From Lachnospiraceae bacterium (GTDB lineage: Bacteria > Bacillota > Clostridia > Lachnospirales > Lachnospiraceae): a stretch of DNA of 52,614 nt. The position numbers were made by a program, and so were the translations under genes. The DNA is taken from contig JAFTAU010000096.1 in assembly GCA_017455435.1 (NCBI GenBank), positions 1 through 52,614 on the forward strand, written 5' to 3'. The notes beneath the pieces were generated by a model, which saw only the letters and a program-made list of their open reading frames with translations, did not search any database and had not been told where the DNA came from. Below, one piece after another: positions 20,177 to 28,858 of the stretch. Position 1 is the first letter of the stretch; each line of letters begins with the position of its first letter.

Positions 20177-22267
20177 TTACAGCTTGATGTTGGTGTTGTC
20201 GAACGCATGTCCGTTGAGATCAATGCTTCCTACATTGCCTTCGAAGGTGACGGTCTCAAGAGCACGGCACTTGTTGAAGGAGTAAGCAAGAATTCTGTTT
20301 ACGGTAGCGGGAATGGTAATCTCAGTAAGGCTCGAACAGGTCGAGAAAGCGTTTACGCCGATGAAGGTCAGCGTGTTGCTGAGATATACACTGGTGAGGT
20401 TCTCGCAGCCCATGAACTGGTAGTTGCCCAGAGAGGTGATGCCGTCCTCTACAACAATGCTGGTGATTTCTTCGCGATAATCATACCACGGTACAAGATC
20501 CTTTGAAGCATAGCCTCTGGTTCCGCCCTGTCCGTAAATGGTAAGCGTTCCGTCAACGAGAATCCAGGCAGCCTTGTTTCCGCAGCTTCCGCCAATGATC
20601 TCTTCGTTGGGGTCATTGGACCAGTAGATAGCTCCGCCGTAACCGACCTTGTTGAACTCTTCCCAGTTCTGAGTATCAGGATAAAGCGCTTTCGCCTTTA
20701 CCATACTGAAGCTGCTGTCGGTAATCGTAGGAGCGGTGCTGCCGGTGAATACGATATCAGTAATGCCGGTGCAGTAGCTGAACGCGTAGGTGCCGATCGT
20801 GGTAAGGCTGGCGGGGAAGGTTACTTCCTCAAGAGCGGTGCAGCCGTAGAATGAGCTGGTGCTCAGAGTGGTAAGCGCGCTTCCGAAGGTGATGTCGGTA
20901 AGGTTTACGCTGTCATAGAAAGCGTAGTTTCCGATGCCGGTTACCTTGTCGCCGATAATGAGGGTAAGAATCTCATCTCTGTAGCCGTACCAGGGAGTTT
21001 CGCCTCTCGAATAGCCTCTGATCGTTCCGGTGCCGCTGATGGTCATAACGCCTCTGTCAAGGCTGTACTTGGTGGCTCCGCAGGAACCGTTGATATGATC
21101 CACAAGCCATACGCCCTTGCCGGCATATTTGTCTTTTGCAAAGCCGGTCCAGGAGGACTGATAAATATAATGTGCTTTTGTATTTGCAAGAGCGTTTGCT
21201 GCAAAGTTAGGAGCAGAAGCGCTGTTGAAAACCATAAGCGTAAGTCCGGAGCAGTTGTTGAATGCATAGTTGTTAACAGTGGTAAGACTTGCAGGGAAAT
21301 CAATTTCGGTGAGCTTGGAGCAGCCAGAGAAAGCATTAACACCTATAGAGGTAACAGAACTGCCAATCGTAACGGAAGTAGCATTTGAAAATCCGAAAAA
21401 AGCATAACTTCCGATAACACCTATTGAATCTCCTACAACTATGCTCGTGCACTCGGTCTTGTAGCTGTCCCAGGGAGTTGCATTCTTTGAGTAGTTGGTA
21501 ATATTGCCTGTTCCGAAAACGGTAAGGGTTCCGGCGCTGTATGTCCAGACGATATTTGAACCGGGAATGGTATGAACCGAAAGAGCGGGAACGGCAACCG
21601 TGGTTCTGCTGAGTTCTGCGTGGCAGACTGTGCAGTATACGACCTCGTCGTATGAGCCGGCTGACTGCTCGGTAGCAGCTACTTCGTTCTCTCTTACGGC
21701 CTCGCCGGGTGTATGTCCGGTAGCGGGAACATTTACAGTATTTCTGCTGATTTCCTGCTCGCAGACCGTGCAGTATACGACTTCATCATAAGAACCGGCA
21801 GTCGTGCATGTAGCAGCAACCTGATTCTCAATGACGGTTTCTCCGGCAGTATGTCCCGTGGCCGAAACATTTACGGTATTCCTGCTGATTTCCTGCCCGC
21901 AGACCGTGCAGTACACGACTTCGTCATAAGAACCACCGGTCGTGCATGTAGCAGCTGTCTGATTCTCTATTACAGTCTCTCCCGCTGTATGTCCGGTAGC
22001 GGGAACGACTACAGTATTTCTACTGATCTCTTCCTCACAGATTGTGCAGTATACGACTTCGTCATAAGAACCCGCGGTCGTACATGTAGCGGCCGTTTCG
22101 TTCTCTCTTACCGCCGTACCGGCGACATGCTCGCAGACCTCGGGTCCGAAGGGATCTTCAGGAAGATCTACACCGGAGTTTCTCTCGAGAGCCATTGCGT
22201 TTGCAGCGAAACTAAACACAAAGGTAAGTGCCAGAACAACTGCTAAAACTTTTTTGATTTGCTTCAT
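20177..22267 (-). CDS. BspA-like leucine-rich-repeat surface protein with 46-residue Cys repeats
   Basis: This is a secreted protein of about 696 residues. Residues 1-26 form a signal peptide (KQIKK, a hydrophobic core, then cleavage after ANAMA). Residues about 47-230 are four repeats of 46 residues, each with SYDEVVYCxxC and most with ATC upstream and GH downstream. The rest is three BspA-type blocks, each opening with G-x-L-T-I-x-G-x-G and a PW-x-x-Y motif, then LRR_5 units ending in SIGxxAF. There is no sortase motif, S-layer domain or membrane anchor. The open frame runs upstream to 22663, but that part overlaps the permease gene; the ATG at 22265-22267 has GAAAGGAA upstream. Likely adhesion or surface display; ligand unknown. 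Confidence 0.9.
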   Translation of the reverse strand: MKQIKKVLAVVLALTFVFSFAANAMALERNSGVDLPEDPFGPEVCEHVAGTAVRENETAATCTTAGSYDEVVYCTICEEEISRNTVVVPATGHTAGETVIENQTAATCTTGGSYDEVVYCTVCGQEISRNTVNVSATGHTAGETVIENQVAATCTTAGSYDEVVYCTVCEQEISRNTVNVPATGHTPGEAVRENEVAATEQSAGSYDEVVYCTVCHAELSRTTVAVPALSVHTIPGSNIVWTYSAGTLTVFGTGNITNYSKNATPWDSYKTECTSIVVGDSIGVIGSYAFFGFSNATSVTIGSSVTSIGVNAFSGCSKLTEIDFPASLTTVNNYAFNNCSGLTLMVFNSASAPNFAANALANTKAHYIYQSSWTGFAKDKYAGKGVWLVDHINGSCGATKYSLDRGVMTISGTGTIRGYSRGETPWYGYRDEILTLIIGDKVTGIGNYAFYDSVNLTDITFGSALTTLSTSSFYGCTALEEVTFPASLTTIGTYAFSYCTGITDIVFTGSTAPTITDSSFSMVKAKALYPDTQNWEEFNKVGYGGAIYWSNDPNEEIIGGSCGNKAAWILVDGTLTIYGQGGTRGYASKDLVPWYDYREEITSIVVEDGITSLGNYQFMGCENLTSVYLSNTLTFIGVNAFSTCSSLTEITIPATVNRILAYSFNKCRALETVTFEGNVGSIDLNGHAFDNTNIKL
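21578..22129 (-). repeat. Four 138-base tandem repeats inside the BspA-like gene
   Basis: The repeats encode the 46-residue YCxxC units at residues about 47-230. YC recurs at residues 73, 119, 165 and 211, exactly 46 apart. The middle copies are most alike; the last has lost the ATC cysteine and ends differently, as expected at the edge of an array. Confidence 0.9.
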
Positions 22268-22284
22268 AGTTCTTTCCTTTCTGA

Positions 22285-23403
22285 CTAACTTAATTTCATA
22301 TCTCCGTTCTTGACCCAGCCGAGTTTTCGAAGGAGTATATTTAGTAGTGGAGTGATTACGGCGGGGAGCACAATCGCGATGCAGGCAAGTCCGATCCAGT
22401 CGTTTGCTGTGATTCCGGCTTTTGCACCGGAAGCGATGTCGCTTACCCAGCCTGTATAAACGCCAAGCGGTCCGACCATCCCGCAGGTTCCCACCCCGGA
22501 AGAAACGGCAGCGCCGTTCATTTCGAGTCTGAAAACGCAGGTGGCAACCGGTCCCGTGATGGCCGACGTAAGTATGGGGGCAATCCAGATACGTGGATTC
22601 TTTATTATATTTCCCATCTGCAGCATGGACGTTCCGATGCCCTGGGAAACAAGTCCTCCCCATCCGTTATCTCTGAACGATATAACCGCAAAACCTATCA
22701 TCTGGGCACAGCAGCCTGCTACCGCGGCACCACCGGCCAGACCGGTAAGTCCAAGCGCGGCGCAGATGGCAGCCGAAGAAATGGGAAGTGTCAGGGCAAC
22801 GCCCACAATAACAGACACAAGTATTCCCATCAGGAAAGGCTGCAGCTCAGTAGCCCACATGATAAGCTCGCCGGTCTTCATGGCGGCTTTTCCTAGTAAA
22901 GGTGCGATAAGTGCCGACAGCGCTATACCGATTCCGATGGTGACAAGCGGCGTGACAAGTATGTCAACTTTTGTTTCTTTTGAAACCGCTTTGCCGAATT
23001 CGGCTGCTATGATAGCTACAAAAAGTACTGCCAGCGGTCCGCCCGCTCCACCGAGAGCGTTTGCGGAAAAACCCACGGGTATCAGGGAAAACAGCACAAG
23101 CGGCGGACATTTCAGTGCATAGCCTATGGCACATGCCATAGCGGGACCGCTCATTGCGCTCGCGATTCCGCCGACCGTGTAATCAACACCACCGACGGTT
23201 GCCACTGTGGCCGTAAGCCATGGGATTCCGAACTGCTTTCCTACGGTGTCTATTATCGTTCCGATGAGCAGCGAACAGAAAAGACCCTGTGCCATCGCGC
23301 CAAGCGCATCGATAAAATACCTGCGGGCTGATATCTCTATATCCTTCTTCTTAAGGAATGCCTTAAACCTGCTCATATCTGAACGGAAATCCGTGTGTTT
23401 CAT
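22285..23403 (-). CDS. PTS EIIC-like membrane permease (EIIC_2 family)
   Basis: This 372-residue membrane protein has about ten hydrophobic spans, rich in glycine and alanine. The start (RRYFIDALGAMAQGLFCSLL) and the GGVDYTVGGIASAMSGPAMA segment resemble the stand-alone PTS EIIC_2 family. No EIIA or EIIB domain is present here or nearby, so phosphotransfer-coupled uptake is doubtful and the substrate is unknown. The ATG has no clear ribosome site; a second ATG at 23376 does not have one either. The gene lies after citDEF and 17 bases before the BspA-like gene, so it is probably transcribed with the latter. Confidence 0.8.
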   Translation of the reverse strand: MKHTDFRSDMSRFKAFLKKKDIEISARRYFIDALGAMAQGLFCSLLIGTIIDTVGKQFGIPWLTATVATVGGVDYTVGGIASAMSGPAMACAIGYALKCPPLVLFSLIPVGFSANALGGAGGPLAVLFVAIIAAEFGKAVSKETKVDILVTPLVTIGIGIALSALIAPLLGKAAMKTGELIMWATELQPFLMGILVSVIVGVALTLPISSAAICAALGLTGLAGGAAVAGCCAQMIGFAVISFRDNGWGGLVSQGIGTSMLQMGNIIKNPRIWIAPILTSAITGPVATCVFRLEMNGAAVSSGVGTCGMVGPLGVYTGWVSDIASGAKAGITANDWIGLACIAIVLPAVITPLLNILLRKLGWVKNGDMKLS

Positions 23404-23424
23404 TATAATTAAAACTATGTACTA

Positions 23425-23453
23425 ACTATAACTTTATCTTGTGAAGTTTGCAA
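23425..23453 (-). promoter_or_regulatory. Promoter of the permease and BspA-like genes
   Basis: On the minus strand TTGCAA (23448-23453) and TATAGT (23425-23430) are 17 bases apart. The predicted start is only about 15 bases before the permease ATG, giving a very short leader. Confidence 0.55.
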
Positions 23454-23539
23454 GTGTTTTTTTTCAAAAAATGTACTGAAAAAACGTAATTTCTTCGCAA
23501 TTGAACGATTATTTTGCCTCTTGCCTGATTCGCGCAAAA

Positions 23540-23596
23540 TAAAAGCGGTATTTTTTGCCCCGACTGTGTAAGAGCCGGGGCAAAACCGCCTTTTTA
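23540..23596 (-). terminator. Terminator after citF
   Basis: GCGGTTTTGCCCCGG and its mirror CCCCGACT-side arm form a long stem (CGGGGCAAA with TTTGCCCCG, extended by GCGGT/ACCGC) ending in CTTTTATTTT on the minus strand. The other strand also ends in a T-run, so it could act both ways. Confidence 0.8.
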
Positions 23597-23598
23597 AA

Positions 23599-25158
23599 TC
23601 AGTCCCATTCGTAGTCTTTTATCTGATGAACAACATCGATAATGGTGCCGTCACGTGCTTCGATAACGCCTACTACCCTGTCGCCGAATTTAATCTTTTC
23701 GGGCTCTCCGGTGATGGCGTATGCCATGTCACGAAGCTCCTCGATGGTCTTGACCGGGAGCTTTGCGGCTTTGGCGCACTCAAGCAGGTCGGGGCGGGCC
23801 GGATTGACCGCTACGCCGTAGTCGGTAATGACGACATCGACAGTCTCGCCGGGAGTGGTGACCGTGGTAACGTCCGTGCAGATGGCGGGAGTGCGTCCCT
23901 GAAGCAGCGGAACGATAACTATGGTGCACTTCGCTCCTGCGGCAGTGTCGGGATGTCCGCCCTGAGCGCCTGTAACCATGCCGTTTGAATCCACAACAAC
24001 GTTGCAGTTGAAGTGAGTGTCGACCTCGAGTGAAGCCAGTATGACAAAATCAAGCTGATTTACATACGCACCCTTGTTCATGGGGTTTGCGTATTCAGAT
24101 CCGGTGATCTCGATGTGATTGGGATTTTTGGAAATCGACTCGATAGCCTTGAGGTCAAAGTCCTGCGTGTCCACGATCTTGTCGATAAGTCCCTCTTCGA
24201 GCAGCTCACACATAGGTCCTGCTATTCCGCCGAGGCCGAGTCCCATCTTTATTCCGCGCTCTTTCATAATCTTTCCGAGCGAAATGGTGGACGCTATGGA
24301 AGCTCCGCCCACGCCGGTCTGATATGAAAATCCGTCCTTGAAATAAGGCGTGTTGATGACAAACTGCGTGCAGTATTCGGCCTGCATGAGCTTGCGAACG
24401 TCGGTGGTGGGCTTTGCAGCGCCGGTAGCGATTTTGGCGGGGTTGCCGATCTCGTCTACCACAACCACATAGTCAACATTAACCTGGCTGATGGAAGCCG
24501 GGATGTTGGGATAAGGAACGAGAGTGTCGGTGATGGCGACGACCTTGTCTGCGTACTGCGCGTCAACATAGGCATAGGACAAAACGCCGCAGTCGGACTT
24601 TCCGCCGACGGCACGCATATTTCCGTAGCAGTCGCAGGTGGGAGCTCCGATAAAGGCGACATCGATGTGAACATCTCCGCTCTCGATGGCGCGAACCCTG
24701 CCGCCGTGTGAACGCATGATGGCATAGCCTTTGAGCTTTCCGGTGGAAATGGCCTCACCAATCTGTCCGCGAACGCCGGAGGACTGAATATTGGTAATAG
24801 TTCCGTCCTCAATCATAGGGACTATAGGGTTGTGAGCCTTTCCGAGGGATGAAGCGCAGATTGTAAGGTCCTTTACGCCGAGCTTGTGAATCTCTTCCAT
24901 TACCATATTGACGATATAATCGCCCTCACGGAAGTGATGATGGAACGAGACGGTCATGCCGTCCTTTATGCCGCATTTTTTGACCGCTTCGGCAATTGAA
25001 TCGAGCATCTTGCTCTCCTTCGGGTCCATCCATGCGCGGACCTTCGGAGCGGCTTTTCTGTACTCCTCGCCGTTTCGGGCGTATGTTCCGGCGAAGGGCT
25101 TCATATTAAGATCCTGTAATACTTTTTCGGGTATGTCTCTTCCTACTGCATTAATCAT
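23599..25158 (-). CDS. citF: Citrate lyase alpha subunit (citrate:acetyl-ACP transferase)
   Basis: This 519-residue subunit exchanges the acetyl group on the acyl carrier protein for citrate, giving citryl-ACP and acetate. It has the two-domain CoA-transferase-like fold of CitF: SFHHHFREGDYIVN near residue 70, GAPTCDCYGNMRAVGG near 193, and the C-terminal DYGVAVNPARPDL segment. Length matches the family (about 510-520). It begins one base after the citE stop and is the last of citDEF. No citrate synthase-like or oxaloacetate decarboxylase genes are in view. Confidence 0.95.
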   Translation of the reverse strand: MINAVGRDIPEKVLQDLNMKPFAGTYARNGEEYRKAAPKVRAWMDPKESKMLDSIAEAVKKCGIKDGMTVSFHHHFREGDYIVNMVMEEIHKLGVKDLTICASSLGKAHNPIVPMIEDGTITNIQSSGVRGQIGEAISTGKLKGYAIMRSHGGRVRAIESGDVHIDVAFIGAPTCDCYGNMRAVGGKSDCGVLSYAYVDAQYADKVVAITDTLVPYPNIPASISQVNVDYVVVVDEIGNPAKIATGAAKPTTDVRKLMQAEYCTQFVINTPYFKDGFSYQTGVGGASIASTISLGKIMKERGIKMGLGLGGIAGPMCELLEEGLIDKIVDTQDFDLKAIESISKNPNHIEITGSEYANPMNKGAYVNQLDFVILASLEVDTHFNCNVVVDSNGMVTGAQGGHPDTAAGAKCTIVIVPLLQGRTPAICTDVTTVTTPGETVDVVITDYGVAVNPARPDLLECAKAAKLPVKTIEELRDMAYAITGEPEKIKFGDRVVGVIEARDGTIIDVVHQIKDYEWD

Positions 25159-25159
25159 C

Positions 25160-26065
25160 TTATAAGTCCCCCTCGTAAACGCCGGCAGCTTTTGCCAGTT
25201 CTATTGTTCTCTTGGCGCCCGGATAGAAAGCGATGTCGATCATCTTTCCGTCAACGGTAAATACGCCGATGCCCATGGCCTTCTTTTCGTCAACTTCCTT
25301 GACGATCTTTTCGGCCTGAATAATCTGCTTCTGAGTGGGGGTGAACACTTCGTGGCAGACAGCAATCTGACGGGGATTGACGATAGATTTTCCATCAAAG
25401 CCCATCATCTTGATCATTTCGGTTTCTTTGCGGAAGCCTTCCATGTCATCGAGATTGGTGAAAACGGTGTCAAAGCACTGTTTGCCGGCACAGCGGGCAG
25501 CGTTTATCATCTGACCTCTGGCCCAGGCAAACTCCACTCCGGTTCCGCTGATGACGGTCTGAAGATCCTTTGTGTAGTCTCCGCCCGAAAGCGCGATGCC
25601 GAAAAGAAGCGGCGAAGCCTGGCAAATCTCGAGTGCGTTCAAAACGCCTTTTGTGGATTCGAGCGCAGCCATAATGAGAATCTCGCCGTGCTCTACTCCG
25701 AATTCGGCCTCGGCCTTTTTCATTTCTTCTTCAACGGCAATAACATCAGCAGCGCTCTCGCACTTTGAAATACGAATGGAGTCGCAGCGTCCGGCAACGC
25801 AGACACGGATGTCTTCTTTCCAGTGAGCGGTTTCGAGGCCGTTTATACGGACTACGCGCTCTACTCCGTGATAATTGATTTCTTTGAGGGCATGATAAAG
25901 TGAATATCTGGCCGCGTCTTTTTGATTCTCGGCAACAGCGTCCTCAAGGTCAAGCATAATGGAGTCGGGCTTGTAAATAAAAGGATCCTTTATAAGTCCG
26001 GGTTTTTGTGCATTGAGGAACATCATTGACCTTCTGAGTCTGGTAAGATTGGGATTGTTGATCAT
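25160..26065 (-). CDS. citE: Citrate lyase beta subunit (citryl-ACP lyase)
   Basis: This subunit, about 301 residues, cleaves citryl-ACP to oxaloacetate and acetyl-ACP. The RRSMMFLNAQKPGLI start, the SIMLDLEDAVAENQKD segment with its metal-binding acidic residues, and ALESTKGVLNA are typical of the HpcH/CitE aldolase-type barrel. An upstream GTG at 26083 is possible, but the ATG at 26063-26065 sits seven bases after GGGGAGGTG and overlaps the citD stop in an ATGA arrangement, so it is preferred. Confidence 0.95.
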   Translation of the reverse strand: MINNPNLTRLRRSMMFLNAQKPGLIKDPFIYKPDSIMLDLEDAVAENQKDAARYSLYHALKEINYHGVERVVRINGLETAHWKEDIRVCVAGRCDSIRISKCESAADVIAVEEEMKKAEAEFGVEHGEILIMAALESTKGVLNALEICQASPLLFGIALSGGDYTKDLQTVISGTGVEFAWARGQMINAARCAGKQCFDTVFTNLDDMEGFRKETEMIKMMGFDGKSIVNPRQIAVCHEVFTPTQKQIIQAEKIVKEVDEKKAMGIGVFTVDGKMIDIAFYPGAKRTIELAKAAGVYEGDL

Positions 26066-26382
26066 CTGATTGCACCTCCCCACGGAAGCTTCTTTCCGGC
26101 TGCGATATCATCCTCCGTATAGCCGCTCGCGCGAAATACCGCGCCCTCGACTCTGGCTTTAAGTGTGCAGCTGAGAGCCCCCTTGTCAATAACCGTAACT
26201 TTGGCATTGGTCACGTCAAGTCTGTCCAGCGTTTCCAGTACGGTTGCTCTTATCTGTTTTCCGAACTGATTTAAAACGCTGCTTTCGATAGTCAGGTCCA
26301 GTTTTCCGTTTCCGGGTTCTATACTGACCTGTGCGTCACTGGATTCGAGTGTTCCGGCAACGCTCGCACATAAAACATCCAT
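26062..26382 (-). CDS. citD: Citrate lyase acyl carrier protein (gamma subunit)
   Basis: This 106-residue carrier protein bears the phosphoribosyl-dephospho-CoA group on a serine. The N-terminal AGTLESSD motif puts serine at residue 14, the position modified in characterised CitD proteins. The DKGALSCTLKARVE strand is also typical. AGGAGG precedes the ATG. The enzymes that make and attach the prosthetic group (CitG, CitX) and the activating ligase CitC are not in this window. Confidence 0.94.
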   Translation of the reverse strand: MDVLCASVAGTLESSDAQVSIEPGNGKLDLTIESSVLNQFGKQIRATVLETLDRLDVTNAKVTVIDKGALSCTLKARVEGAVFRASGYTEDDIAAGKKLPWGGAIR

Positions 26383-26421
26383 AATTTTCCTCCTTTTCTA
26401 AAAGGATTATTTACTAAGAAA

Positions 26422-26427
26422 ATTATA
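26422..26427 (-). promoter_or_regulatory. Possible citD -10 element
   Basis: A TATAAT stands about 40 bases before citD on the minus strand, with only a weak TTGCTT 17 bases upstream inside the tsaD terminator. Activator dependence would be expected for citrate genes, but no operator is recognisable. Confidence 0.4.
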
Positions 26428-26441
26428 GTTTAATAGAAGGC

Positions 26442-26468
26442 AAAAAGCAAGGCGGCGCCCTGCTTTTT
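26442..26468 (-). terminator. Terminator after tsaD
   Basis: AAAAAGCAGGGC and GCCTTGCTTTTT pair with one wobble to form a long stem ending in a T-run on the minus strand, about 40 bases after the tsaD stop. Confidence 0.8.
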
Positions 26469-26505
26469 AACTGTTAAGTTTATTAGTTTTATAAAGTGTT
26501 TTTCC

Positions 26506-27516
26506 TTATAAACTAAGGTTTGGAACAGCGTTCAATTCAAGAGAAAAAAAGTCTTTTTTGAGATAATGATAATACGCGGCAGATCCGATCATGGCCGCAT
26601 TGTCGGTGCACAACGCAGGAGACGGCGAAAAGAGCCTGATATTGTTGTTTTCGCATTCAGAAAGCAAAGCGCCGCGAAGGGCGCCGTTTGCTGCCACTCC
26701 GCCCGCCAGAACTATCCTTTTTTCGCCAAAATCTTTTGCTGCTTTTATCGCTCTCTCCACAAGAGAATCCACCACTGCCTGCTGAAAGCTCGCGGCGACA
26801 TCGGCAGTATTTATCTCTTCCTTCGCCATCTGTTTTTGATTAAGGAAATTCAGCACGGCGGATTTCAGGCCGCTAAAAGTAAAATCATACGGGGCTTCAT
26901 CTATTTTACCGCGCGGAAAGGAAATCGCGGAAGAGTCGCCCTCTCTCGCGGCCAGCTCGATCTTAGGGCCGCCGGGGTATCCGAGGCCAATCGCGCGGGC
27001 CACCTTGTCAAAAGCCTCTCCCGCCGCGTCGTCACGGGTAGAACCGATAATCTCAAACTGTCCGTAATCTTTCATTACAGCGATATGCGTATGCCCGCCG
27101 GATACTATCAGGCACAAAAAAGGAGGTTCAAGCTCCGGATGCTCGAGAAAATTGGCGCAGACGTGGCCTTCGATGTGATTGACTGCTATAAGCGGCTTTT
27201 TGGCCGCGTACGCTATGGCTTTTGCAGCTGAAACGCCCACCAGAAGCGCTCCCACAAGCCCCGGACCGTATGTGACAGCAACTGCATCTATATCGTCAAG
27301 TGTCAGCGATGCATCGGACAGTGCCTGCCTGATAACGGGGTTAATATTCTGGATATGCTTTCTGGAGGCCAGCTCCGGGACCACGCCGCCATATCTGGTA
27401 TGAATCGGCACCTGTGAATTGATAACATTCGACAGAATCTGCCTGCCGTTTTTTATTACCGCCGCGGCAGTTTCGTCACAGGAGCTTTCTATTGCGAGAA
27501 TATTTATATCATTCAT
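26506..27516 (-). CDS. tsaD: tRNA N6-threonylcarbamoyladenosine transferase TsaD
   Basis: This subunit of about 336 residues transfers the threonylcarbamoyl group to A37 of ANN-decoding tRNAs. The ASKHA-fold motifs are visible: [13 protein letters not shown] near the start, the metal-binding HIEGH near residue 108, GGHTHIAV near 133, and the nucleotide-binding [11 protein letters not shown] near 270. Six more codons are open upstream, but the ATG at 27514-27516 gives the usual start. It overlaps the end of the RNase Z gene by eight bases. All TsaB-E-D partners are in the same operon; only TsaC is absent from the window. Confidence 0.96.
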   Translation of the reverse strand: MNDINILAIESSCDETAAAVIKNGRQILSNVINSQVPIHTRYGGVVPELASRKHIQNINPVIRQALSDASLTLDDIDAVAVTYGPGLVGALLVGVSAAKAIAYAAKKPLIAVNHIEGHVCANFLEHPELEPPFLCLIVSGGHTHIAVMKDYGQFEIIGSTRDDAAGEAFDKVARAIGLGYPGGPKIELAAREGDSSAISFPRGKIDEAPYDFTFSGLKSAVLNFLNQKQMAKEEINTADVAASFQQAVVDSLVERAIKAAKDFGEKRIVLAGGVAANGALRGALLSECENNNIRLFSPSPALCTDNAAMIGSAAYYHYLKKDFFSLELNAVPNLSL

Positions 27517-28432
27517 CTTCTGTTTCTTCTTCAAATTTAATGGTTTCGCTCATGCCGTCCTTTGCGACGAAGGTTTCCGGGAAGATTGCCCTGGCAACGT
27601 CTTCAAATTCACGCGGTCTGTTCATGGACGGACTGAAATGAGTCAGCCACATTTTTTTCGGCTTTGCCATAGCGGCAATCTCCGCGGCTTCCTCGAAATT
27701 CATATGCATATGCTCTTTGGCTTTTTCCTGCGTGCCGGCCTCTCCGTACATGCCCTCGCAGATAAAGAGGTCGCTGCCGGCCGCGGCTTCGACTATGGCA
27801 TCAGTAGGTCTGGTGTCCGTGGTATAGGTAATCTTGATGCCCTTTCGCGGGGGACCCATAACCATCTCGGGCGTATAAAGCTCACCCTCATACTCCACAG
27901 TCTCACCGCTTTGGAGCCTGCCCCACAGCTGAACAGGAAGATCCAGGCTCTTTGCCCGCTCCAGATCGAATTTGCCCGCTCTGGGAAAGTGCAGGCTGTA
28001 GCCGTAGCAGGTAACGCGGTGATTTACCTTAAAAGCGTGAATCTCATACGGCCACGCGTTTATTATTTCTTTGTTGTTTCTGAGTTCGATAAAATTTATC
28101 TCGTATGGCAGCTCCGGCGCAATGACTCTCAGACAGTTCACAACGTTGGCAACACCGCGTGGACCGATTATGGTCAGAGGCTCCGTCCTCTGGGAATTTC
28201 CGATGGCGAGAAGCAGTCCCGGCAAACCGCTGACGTGGTCGGCGTGAAAATGTGTCAGCAGTATGTAATCCAGAGATTTCAGGCTCCAGCTTTTTTTCTT
28301 TATTGGGATCTGCGTCCCTTCGCCGCAGTCTATGAGCAGATTGCTCCCTTCATATCTGGTCATCAGCGAGGTGAGCCATCTGTAAGGGAGCGGCATCATT
28401 CCGCCCGTTCCGAGCAAACAAACATCTATCAT
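27509..28432 (-). CDS. rnz: Ribonuclease Z
   Basis: This 307-residue metallo-beta-lactamase-fold endonuclease trims the 3' end of tRNA precursors. The zinc motif [13 protein letters not shown] lies near residue 61, and the HFSP histidine near 269 completes the site. The chromosomal tRNA-Leu at the window start lacks an encoded CCA, so this enzyme followed by a CCA-adding enzyme fits its maturation. Length is typical for the short bacterial form. It sits inside the t6A operon, two bases after tsaE. Confidence 0.94.
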   Translation of the reverse strand: MIDVCLLGTGGMMPLPYRWLTSLMTRYEGSNLLIDCGEGTQIPIKKKSWSLKSLDYILLTHFHADHVSGLPGLLLAIGNSQRTEPLTIIGPRGVANVVNCLRVIAPELPYEINFIELRNNKEIINAWPYEIHAFKVNHRVTCYGYSLHFPRAGKFDLERAKSLDLPVQLWGRLQSGETVEYEGELYTPEMVMGPPRKGIKITYTTDTRPTDAIVEAAAGSDLFICEGMYGEAGTQEKAKEHMHMNFEEAAEIAAMAKPKKMWLTHFSPSMNRPREFEDVARAIFPETFVAKDGMSETIKFEEETEDE

Positions 28433-28434
28433 TA

Positions 28435-28857
28435 TTAATCCTCTGTTTCTATACTTCTGAAATCCTCGTCTTTTTCAGGCATTCTTTTTATGATGAATCT
28501 TTTTGCCGATTCCGGAATCAGCTCATCGATCAGCGACGCCCACTCTATCAGGCAGACTCCTTCTCCGAAAAAGTATTCCTCGTATCCGAGCTCGTACATC
28601 TCCTCGGGCTCTTCTATCCTGTAAACGTCAAAATGGTAAAAAGGCAATCTGCCGCCTTCGTACTCACGAATAATGGTAAAGGTAGGGCTGGCAACTACAT
28701 CTCTGATTCCGAGTCCTGCAGCAAATCCTGCCGCGAAAACGGTTTTGCCTGCGCCCAGATCTCCGTCAAGGCAGATAATATCGCCCGGGCCTGCGTTCAT
28801 TCCAAAGCTTCTGCCAAGTTCAAAGGTTTCCTCTCTGCTATTGCTGATGTATTTCAT
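28435..28857 (-). CDS. tsaE: tRNA t6A biosynthesis ATPase TsaE
   Basis: This 140-residue P-loop ATPase resets the TsaBD complex during t6A synthesis. The Walker A motif LDGDLGAGKTVFAAGFA lies near residues 30-46, followed by SPTF, FYHFDVYRI and the family's late LIEWA strand with its acidic residue. Length is standard. It starts one base after the TsaB-RimI stop. Confidence 0.95.
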   Translation of the reverse strand: MKYISNSREETFELGRSFGMNAGPGDIICLDGDLGAGKTVFAAGFAAGLGIRDVVASPTFTIIREYEGGRLPFYHFDVYRIEEPEEMYELGYEEYFFGEGVCLIEWASLIDELIPESAKRFIIKRMPEKDEDFRSIETED

Positions 28858-28858
28858 A

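Noticed and set aside
22268-22663. N-terminal extension of the BspA-like protein
   Set aside because: The open frame continues 132 codons upstream, but this part overlaps the permease gene in another frame and precedes a clear ribosome site and signal peptide.
22285-23403. Complete sugar phosphotransferase system
   Set aside because: Only an EIIC-like membrane part is present, without EIIA, EIIB or a regulator.
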